Below are positions 58,191 through 64,000 of a DNA stretch of 64,000 nucleotides, piece after piece (the first letter of the stretch is position 1; the number at the start of each line of letters is the position of its first letter). A model generated the notes under the pieces. That model had not been told where the DNA came from. It worked only from the letters and a program-made list of their open reading frames with translations, and made no database searches. The stretch comes from Aquabacterium sp. Lineage in GTDB: Bacteria; Pseudomonadota; Gammaproteobacteria; Burkholderiales; Burkholderiaceae_C. Made by a program: the position numbers and the translations under genes. The stretch spans positions 1-64,000 of the forward strand of contig JAHFQM010000009.1 of NCBI GenBank assembly GCA_023266355.1, read 5' to 3'.

Positions 58191-58742
58191 TCAGCGGCCG
58201 AACTTGTGCAGGTGGAATTGGTGGACCTCGCAGTCGCACAGGAAGTGCACGGCCACGCCGAACTCGGACAGACAGGGCGCCCAGTCCACCCATTTGGAAT
58301 CGGCCGCCTGCAGGATGGGCGGGTGCTGCGGGTGGCTGCAGGCCACGGCCACGAACTTGCGGTCGGCCGGGTCGAAGTCCCAGAGGCGCTCGTCGTGCGG
58401 AAAGTGGCGAAAGCCCCAGACCGGATCGGCTTCCAGGTGCACCAACTCGCAGCGGCTGGCGTCGTTGACGTGGTGCAGCACCCAGCGCACGAAGGCATCG
58501 CCCACGCCCTGCCCGGCTTGCGGGTCGGTCTTGTGGCGGTACTCGTGCAGGATCTCGAAGCCATCGTCCAGCACGATGCGGCCGTGCGCCATGATCTGGC
58601 CCAGCCAGTCGCGGCAGGTCTGCACGCAGGCAGCGGACACCGCCGGGTGCTGGCCGTTGGCCACGAGGATGACGTTGGTGTCCACCACGCACAACTCGGC
58701 GAAGGCCGGCAGGGCATGGGGCGGTGGAACAGGCGGCTTCAT
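58191..58742 (-). CDS. PIN-domain-like ribonuclease protein
   Basis: This 183-residue protein has a PIN-like acidic set: CVVDTNVIL (Asp21), ILHEYRH (Glu67), DFDPADRKFVAVA (Asp124 and Asp127) and AADSKWVDW (Asp148). PIN domains cleave RNA and include VapC toxins, but this one is longer than VapC and has a distinct C-terminus rich in Cys and His. The start ATG 58742 is only 40 nt from the divergent gspA start. The RNA ligase follows in the same operon. Confidence 0.72.
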   Translation of the reverse strand: MKPPVPPPHALPAFAELCVVDTNVILVANGQHPAVSAACVQTCRDWLGQIMAHGRIVLDDGFEILHEYRHKTDPQAGQGVGDAFVRWVLHHVNDASRCELVHLEADPVWGFRHFPHDERLWDFDPADRKFVAVACSHPQHPPILQAADSKWVDWAPCLSEFGVAVHFLCDCEVHQFHLHKFGR

Positions 58743-58782
58743 GACCCGATTCTGCCTCGCGTCGCGGGTATCCTTGGTGCCC

Positions 58783-60633
58783 ATGTACGCCTCGTATTTC
58801 GGACTCAGGCAGGCGCCCTTCTCCATCGCGCCCGACCCGCGCTACCTCTTCATGAGCGAACGCCACCGCGAAGCGCTGGCCCACTTGCTTTATGGCGTGG
58901 GTGGCGGGGGTGGCTTCGTGCTGCTGACGGGCGAGATCGGTGCGGGCAAGACCACCGTGTGCCGCTGCTTCCTGGAGCAGATCCCGCGCCGCTGCAACGT
59001 GGCCTACATCTTCAACCCCAAGCTCAATGCCGCGGAGTTGCTGCAGGCCATCTGCGACGAGTTCCGCATCCCCGTGGCACCCGATGCCTCGGGCCAGGCC
59101 TCGATGAAGGCGCATGTCGATGCGCTCAACGAGTACCTGCTGAAGACGCACGCGGTGGGTCAGAACAACGTCCTCATCATCGACGAGGCGCAGAACCTGT
59201 CCACCGAGGTGCTGGAGCAGCTGCGCCTGCTGACCAACCTGGAGACCAGCGAGCGCAAGCTGCTGCAGATCATCCTCATCGGCCAGCCGGAGTTGCGCCA
59301 GATGCTGGCCCAACCCGAGCTGGAGCAGCTGGCCCAGCGCGTGATCGCGCGCTTCCACCTGGACGCGCTCTCGGAAGACGAGACCGCGCAATACATCCAG
59401 CACCGCCTCGCCACGGCAGGCCTGCGACGCGGCACCCTGTTCGACGGCAAGGCCGTGCGCCGCATCCACCAGATCACCAAGGGCGTGCCCCGCCGCATCA
59501 ACCTGCTGTGCGACCGGGCCTTGCTGGGCGCCTTCGCCGAGAGCAAAGCGCGGGTGGACCGTGCCATCGTGGACAAGGCCGCGGCCGAGGTGTTCGAGGG
59601 GCAGCACTTCGTGGGGCCCTCGTCGGCGCCAGCCACAGTGCCGCACGGCACCGCATCTGGTGGGCCGGCTCATCCAGGCCACACGGCTCGCCAGCGCCGG
59701 ACCTGGCCCGACTGGCCGCGCTGGGCCTGGGCGGGCCTGGGTGGCAGCCTGGTGTTGGCGGTGTCCGGACTGGGCCTGGGTGCATGGATGCACAGGCCGG
59801 GCGCCACCGCGACAGCGACAGAAACCGCAACCACAACCGCAGCGCAGGCACTGATTTCCGCGGCATCAGCTGCATCTGCCGCAGACCCGGCATCACGCAC
59901 CAGCGTGGCCATGGCGGCGGGGGCCACCAGCGGTGTGACCAGCGGCGCGGCGGCGCGGCCAGCAGCTTCATCCGCATCGGCCGCAGAGCTCAGCCCTCAG
60001 GCGCTCGTGCAGCGCGCCAGCCCCCACGAGGCCACGGCTTGGCGGACGCTGGCCCAGCTCTGGCAGGTCAACCTGGGCAATGGCGACCCCTGCACCCAGG
60101 CACGCCGGCAAGACCTGGTGTGCTTCCGCGCCAGCGGCGGGCTGAGCCTGCTGGTGCAGCTGGACCGCCCGGCCCTGCTGACCCTGCAAGACGAGCAAGG
60201 TCGCACACGGCATGCCGTGCTGACGCAGCTCGACACCCGCCAAGCGTGGTTGCAGGTGGGCAGCGAGACCGTGCGCACGCCCTTGAGCACGCTGTCCAGC
60301 ATCTGGCGCGGTGACTTCGCGACGCTCTGGCGCGCACCGGAAGGCTTCCGCAACAAGCTCACGCAAGGGCAAAGTGGCCCGGCCGTCGACTGGCTGGCAA
60401 CCCGTCTGGCGCAGATCGACCACGGCCCCGCAGCCACCACACCCGCCCGGCTGGACACGGCCTTGCAAACCCGGCTGCAGGCCTTCCAGATGGCACAAGG
60501 CCTCAAACCCGATGGCGTGGCCGGTGCCACCACCTTCATGCTGATCAACCGCGCCAGTGGCGTGCCCGAGCCGCGCCTGGTGCAGAGCGCGCCTGCCCCC
60601 GTGGCCGAACGCCCCAGCCCGCAGCGCCGCTGA
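58783..60633 (+). CDS. ExeA/GspA-type ATPase with C-terminal peptidoglycan-binding domain
   Basis: This 616-residue protein starts at ATG 58783 (MYASYFGLRQAPFSIAPDPRYLF, the ExeA signature). The AAA ATPase has Walker A TGEIGAGKTT (residues 49-58), Walker B VLIIDEAQNL near 128, and sensor regions. A membrane helix (about 310-330), an Ala/Thr/Ser-rich linker, and a C-terminal PG-binding domain (QTRLQAFQMAQGLKPDGVAGATT) follow. GspA with GspB places the type II secretin in the wall. Confidence 0.9.
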   Translation: MYASYFGLRQAPFSIAPDPRYLFMSERHREALAHLLYGVGGGGGFVLLTGEIGAGKTTVCRCFLEQIPRRCNVAYIFNPKLNAAELLQAICDEFRIPVAPDASGQASMKAHVDALNEYLLKTHAVGQNNVLIIDEAQNLSTEVLEQLRLLTNLETSERKLLQIILIGQPELRQMLAQPELEQLAQRVIARFHLDALSEDETAQYIQHRLATAGLRRGTLFDGKAVRRIHQITKGVPRRINLLCDRALLGAFAESKARVDRAIVDKAAAEVFEGQHFVGPSSAPATVPHGTASGGPAHPGHTARQRRTWPDWPRWAWAGLGGSLVLAVSGLGLGAWMHRPGATATATETATTTAAQALISAASAASAADPASRTSVAMAAGATSGVTSGAAARPAASSASAAELSPQALVQRASPHEATAWRTLAQLWQVNLGNGDPCTQARRQDLVCFRASGGLSLLVQLDRPALLTLQDEQGRTRHAVLTQLDTRQAWLQVGSETVRTPLSTLSSIWRGDFATLWRAPEGFRNKLTQGQSGPAVDWLATRLAQIDHGPAATTPARLDTALQTRLQAFQMAQGLKPDGVAGATTFMLINRASGVPEPRLVQSAPAPVAERPSPQRR

Positions 60634-60688
60634 ACGGGCAAGCCCCCGCCCCGCCCGCACACCCCAGCCCGACGCCCGAGGTCCGACC

Positions 60689-61447
60689 ATGTCCTACATC
60701 CTGGATGCCCTGAAAAAAGCCGACGCGGAACGCGAGCGCGAGGGCGTACCCAGCCTGCACACCCAGCACGGCCATGCCACCGATGCGTCAGATCGCACCG
60801 GCCCACGGCCTGTCGGCACAGCGGTGGGCCTGCAGTGGGCCGTGGGCGGCGTGGCCGCTGGCTTGGTGCTGTTGGCCGGCGTGTGGTGGCTGAAGTCTCA
60901 GCCCGAGTCGCCCACGGCACCCGCGCCCGATGCCCATGGCACCCCGCCCACCGCCACGGCGCCTGTGTCCCCCACCGCACTGACACAGCCACCGGTGGCT
61001 GTGGCGCCCACGGCATCGCCCACGCCGCCGGCCGTCATGCCTGCGCCCCAGTTTGCTTCACCGCGAGACCCGGGCCATGGGCGCATGGCATCGGGCGAGC
61101 CCGCCGCCGAGCCAGCCCGCCGCACCGCGCCGAACCGGGCGGATGCCAACAAACCGGCCAACACCGTGCCCAGCACATCGGCTTTGCACGTGGACGCGTC
61201 CTTGCGCGACGCCCCGCGCCGCGTGGTGCCCGTCGCCGAATTGCCAGAGGATGTGCGCCGCGAACTGCCGGCCTTGAGCATCGGCGGGGCCATGCACTCG
61301 GACGTGCCGGCCAACCGCATGCTCGTGCTCAATGGCAGCGTCTTCCACGAAGGCGACCAGCCCGCGCCGGGGCTGGTGCTGGAAGAAATCAAGCTGAAAT
61401 CGGCGGTGTTCCGCTTCAAGGAACACCGCTACAGCGTGGCTTACTGA
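60689..61447 (+). CDS. GspB-type type II secretion protein
   Basis: This 252-residue protein begins MSYILDALKKADAERERE, a GspB (ExeB) signature. A membrane helix (about 50-68), a long Pro/Ala-rich periplasmic linker, and the C-terminal GspB domain (LPEDVRRELPALSIGGAMHSDVPANRMLVLNG) follow. It partners GspA, encoded 55 nt upstream. No other gsp genes are in the window. Confidence 0.9.
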   Translation: MSYILDALKKADAEREREGVPSLHTQHGHATDASDRTGPRPVGTAVGLQWAVGGVAAGLVLLAGVWWLKSQPESPTAPAPDAHGTPPTATAPVSPTALTQPPVAVAPTASPTPPAVMPAPQFASPRDPGHGRMASGEPAAEPARRTAPNRADANKPANTVPSTSALHVDASLRDAPRRVVPVAELPEDVRRELPALSIGGAMHSDVPANRMLVLNGSVFHEGDQPAPGLVLEEIKLKSAVFRFKEHRYSVAY

Positions 61448-64000
61448 GCCGGGGCTGGCTCCGCGCAGCGCTTGGCCAGGTGGGCCAGCGCCTCTTCGAC
61501 CTGGTCCACCAGCACCAGGCACAGGTCGCCAGGCTGCAAGCGCTCCAAAGCCGTGTCGATGGCCGTGAACTCGCCACGGATCTCATCGACACGCTGCGCA
61601 CGCTGGGCCTTGCTCAGGCCTTCGCGCAACAAACCCAGCACCTCGCCGTCTTCGCGGCCACGCTGGCAGGCATCCTGGTAGAGGATGAAGTCGTCGAAGG
61701 CTTCGCCCAGGATCGCGGTCTGCTCGCGGATGTCCTCGTCGCGGCGGTCGCCCGCCCCGCTGATGACCACGCTGCGGCGCTTGGCCGCGATGCCATTCAC
61801 CGCGTTGACCAGGGCGCGCATGGCGTCCGGGTTGTGGCCATAGTCGGCGATCACCGTGGCGCCACGGAAGCTCATCACGTTGAAGCGGCCCGGCGCGTTG
61901 TCGGAGTCGCTCACGAAGCTGGCCAGACCCGCGCGGATCACGGCCCAGTCCATGCCGGCGCTCCAAGCCGCACCGATGGACGCCATCACGTTCTCGACCT
62001 GGAAACCGATGCTGCCCTGGCGCGTCAGCGGGATGTCGCGCAACAACAGGCTTTCGCGCCAGTTGCCCTCGGACACCACGATGGCGTCGCCGTCCACGCA
62101 GATGGCGCGCTTGCCTTGTGCACGGTGCGTCGTCAGCACCGGGTTGTGCGGGTCCATCGCGAAATAGATGATGCCGCCCGGGCACTTGGGTGCCATCGCC
62201 ACCACGATCGGGTCGGCCGCGTTCAGCACGGCGAAGCCCGTGGGCGCCACGTTGACGACGATGACGCGCTTGAGCACGGCCAGGTCTTCCACGGTGGTGA
62301 TGTAGTTCAGACCCAGGTGGTCACCCGCGCCGATGTTGGTCACCACGGCCGTGCCGCAGCGGTCGAAGCCCAGGCCTTCGCGCAGGATGCCGCCGCGGGC
62401 GGTCTCGAACACCGCCGCATCGACGTCCGGGTGCATCAGCACATTGCGGGCGCTCTTGGGGCCGGAGCAATCGCCACTGTCGATCTGGCGGCCGTTCACA
62501 TAGACGCCATCGGTGTTGGTCATGCCCACGCGCAGGCCGGAGGTGGCCAGCAGGTGCGCGGTCAGACGCGCGGTGGTCGTCTTGCCATTGGTGCCGGTCA
62601 CGGCCACCACGGGGATGCGGCCATCGTCACCCGGCTTGTAGAGGTTGTTGATGACGGCTTCGCCCACGTTGCGGCCCTTGCCGTAGGACGGCGACAGGTG
62701 CATGCGCAGGCCCGGCGCGGCATTGACCTCGACGATGCCGCCGTTCTGGTCTTCCAGCGGCAGGTGCACGCTCTCGGCCAGCACATCGACGCCGCAGATC
62801 TCCAGACCGATGGTCTGGGCCGCGGCAATGGCACGGGCGGCCACTTCAGGATGGACGTCGTCTGTCACGTCGGTGGCGGTGCCGCCGGTGGACAGGTTGG
62901 CGTTGTTGCGCATGATGACGCGGCGCCCCTTTTCGGGCACGTCATCGGGCTTGAGGCCTTGCACCTGCAGGCGCGCCACGGCGATTTCGTCGAAGCGGAT
63001 CTTGGTCAGCGAGGTGGCATGGCCTTCGCCACGGCGCGGGTCTTCGTTGACCTTGTCCACCAGCTGGCGCACGGTGTGCACGCCATCGCCGATCACGTGC
63101 GGCGGGTCGCGGCGGGCCGCAGCCACCAGGCGATCGCCCACCACCAGCAGGCGGAAGTCGTTGCCCGGCAGGTAGCGCTCGACCATGACCTCGCCATGCT
63201 CGGCCGCGACCTTGTAGGCGATTTCCAGGTGATCGGTGCTGACGATGTTGACCGTCACGCCCTTGCCCTGGTTGCCGTCGCGCGGCTTGACCACCACCGG
63301 CCAGCCGATCTCTTCGGCCACCAGGCAGGCATCGGCAAAGTCGGTGACCGGGCGGCCCGTGGGCACCGGCACGCCGGCCGAGGCCAGCAGGCGCTTGGTC
63401 AGGTCCTTGTCCTGGGCGATGGACTCGGCCACGGCGGAGGTGTTGTCCACCTCGGCGGCCCAGATGCGGCGCTGCTTGCTGCCCCATCCGAACTGCACCA
63501 GCGAGCCCTGCGTCAGGCGGCGGTAGGGGATGCCGCGGACGACGGCCGCGTCCACGATGGAGCCCGTGCTGGGGCCCAGGCGCACGTCCTCATCGAGCTC
63601 ACGCAGCTCGGCCAAGGCGGCCTCGACATCGAAGCTGCCCTTCTGGAGCGCGGCCTCGACCAGGGCCATGGCGTGGTCAAACGCCTTCTTGCCGACCGCC
63701 TCTTCGCTGTACTCGACCACCACCTGGTAGGTGCCGGCTTCCACGGTCTGGGCCGTGCGGCTGAAGGTGACGGGGCAGCCAGCCTGGGCCTGCAGCGCCA
63801 GGGCCACGGTTTCCAGCACATGCGCCACGCTGATCTGACCGGGGCGGCCATCGGGGCGCAAGGGCCCCATGCTGGGGAAGAGCTCGCGCACGCGGCCCTC
63901 GAAGCCAGGCAGACCGTCGATGCTGCACTCTGACGCGGGGCAGCTCACGACGGCCTCGATGGCGGTGTGGCGGCTCCAGAGGTTGGGGCCACGCAGGGCA
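61441..64000 (-). CDS. cphA: Cyanophycin synthetase CphA (5' end outside window)
   Basis: The frame is open past the right edge. Visible are at least 850 residues starting ...LRGPNLWSRHTAIEA, which is the CphA N-terminus, so only a few codons are missing. The ATP-grasp domain (WPVVVKPRDGNQGKGVTVN) adds Asp, and the Mur-ligase-like domain (VVAVTGTNGKTTTARL, then VENVMASIGAAW) adds Arg to form cyanophycin. The TAA stop overlaps the convergent gspB stop by 7 bp. Cyanophycin stores nitrogen; the companion gene may lie right of the window. Confidence 0.95.
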   Translation of the reverse strand, partial: ALRGPNLWSRHTAIEAVVSCPASECSIDGLPGFEGRVRELFPSMGPLRPDGRPGQISVAHVLETVALALQAQAGCPVTFSRTAQTVEAGTYQVVVEYSEEAVGKKAFDHAMALVEAALQKGSFDVEAALAELRELDEDVRLGPSTGSIVDAAVVRGIPYRRLTQGSLVQFGWGSKQRRIWAAEVDNTSAVAESIAQDKDLTKRLLASAGVPVPTGRPVTDFADACLVAEEIGWPVVVKPRDGNQGKGVTVNIVSTDHLEIAYKVAAEHGEVMVERYLPGNDFRLLVVGDRLVAAARRDPPHVIGDGVHTVRQLVDKVNEDPRRGEGHATSLTKIRFDEIAVARLQVQGLKPDDVPEKGRRVIMRNNANLSTGGTATDVTDDVHPEVAARAIAAAQTIGLEICGVDVLAESVHLPLEDQNGGIVEVNAAPGLRMHLSPSYGKGRNVGEAVINNLYKPGDDGRIPVVAVTGTNGKTTTARLTAHLLATSGLRVGMTNTDGVYVNGRQIDSGDCSGPKSARNVLMHPDVDAAVFETARGGILREGLGFDRCGTAVVTNIGAGDHLGLNYITTVEDLAVLKRVIVVNVAPTGFAVLNAADPIVVAMAPKCPGGIIYFAMDPHNPVLTTHRAQGKRAICVDGDAIVVSEGNWRESLLLRDIPLTRQGSIGFQVENVMASIGAAWSAGMDWAVIRAGLASFVSDSDNAPGRFNVMSFRGATVIADYGHNPDAMRALVNAVNGIAAKRRSVVISGAGDRRDEDIREQTAILGEAFDDFILYQDACQRGREDGEVLGLLREGLSKAQRAQRVDEIRGEFTAIDTALERLQPGDLCLVLVDQVEEALAHLAKRCAEPAPAQ

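Noticed and set aside
57832-59793. 653-residue minus-strand ORF across gspA, PIN and ligase genes
   Set aside because: It is out of frame with both real minus-strand genes and antisense to gspA.
60835-63933. 1032-residue plus-strand ORF opposite cphA
   Set aside because: It overlaps gspB in another frame and is antisense to cyanophycin synthetase. Composition is His/Ala/Val-rich shadow, with no motif.

Overview
This 64 kb window is high-GC chromosomal DNA of a betaproteobacterium of the order Burkholderiales. The evidence is the clustering of murA, the his genes, tatABC, a DegS/DegQ-type protease, petABC and sspAB, together with polyhydroxyalkanoate and cyanophycin genes and PEP-CTERM proteins. 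The mix resembles the Leptothrix/Rubrivivax/Aquabacterium group, but genus placement is inference without a search. The left 1.6 kb is different: it has lower GC and is the tail of an integron gene-cassette array.

Layout. 1-1990: attC sites, two cassette genes of unknown function and a third small membrane protein at the array edge. 2.1-9.9 kb: accessory genes (membrane protein, PEP-CTERM protein, DUF4265 protein, GFA-fold protein, a 899-aa autotransporter, a lipoprotein hydrolase, a small lipoprotein, DinB). 9.9-13.1 kb: an SRPBCC protein, a nitronate monooxygenase fused to a 2-keto-4-pentenoate-hydratase-like domain, and an alpha/beta hydrolase. 13.1-21.9 kb: a complete branched-chain-amino-acid-type ABC transporter (livFGMH plus binding protein), an acyl-CoA ligase, a hotdog thioesterase and a divergent TetR regulator. 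21.9-25.1 kb: a Pcm-like methyltransferase, a TolC-like outer-membrane protein, a lipoprotein cytochrome c, and tRNA-Thr(TGU) with a strong terminator. 25.1-29.4 kb: sspB, sspA and the cytochrome bc1 operon petABC. 29.6-38.4 kb: mscL, a DUF1631 protein, pdxA, hisIE-tatABC, a DegS-like protease and a Nif3-family protein. 38.4-43.1 kb: a FecR/LysM protein, a CHASE2 histidine kinase and a CBS protein. 43.2-53.5 kb: hisFAHBC, then a PfkB kinase / GntR regulator / small secreted protein insert, then hisD, hisG, murA and bolA. 53.5-57.4 kb: an ABC-2 exporter, acyl-CoA-binding protein, a PHA-system protein and an M20 amidohydrolase. 57.5-61.4 kb: a PIN nuclease/RNA ligase pair and gspA/gspB. 61.4 kb to the end: cyanophycin synthetase, cut by the window edge.

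How the genes work together. The his genes encode all the histidine-pathway steps expected here: hisG (short form), I, E, A, H, F, B, C and D. They are split into three blocks, by an apparent inversion of the hisIE-tatABC-protease-nif3 block and by a regulator/kinase insert between hisD and hisC. Tat supports export of folded proteins, including the Rieske subunit encoded nearby. SspA/SspB connect to stress and ClpXP proteolysis. The most interesting candidates for undescribed biology are the PIN-RNA ligase pair (58.7-57.5 kb), the integron cassettes at the left edge, and the nitronate monooxygenase-hydratase fusion.
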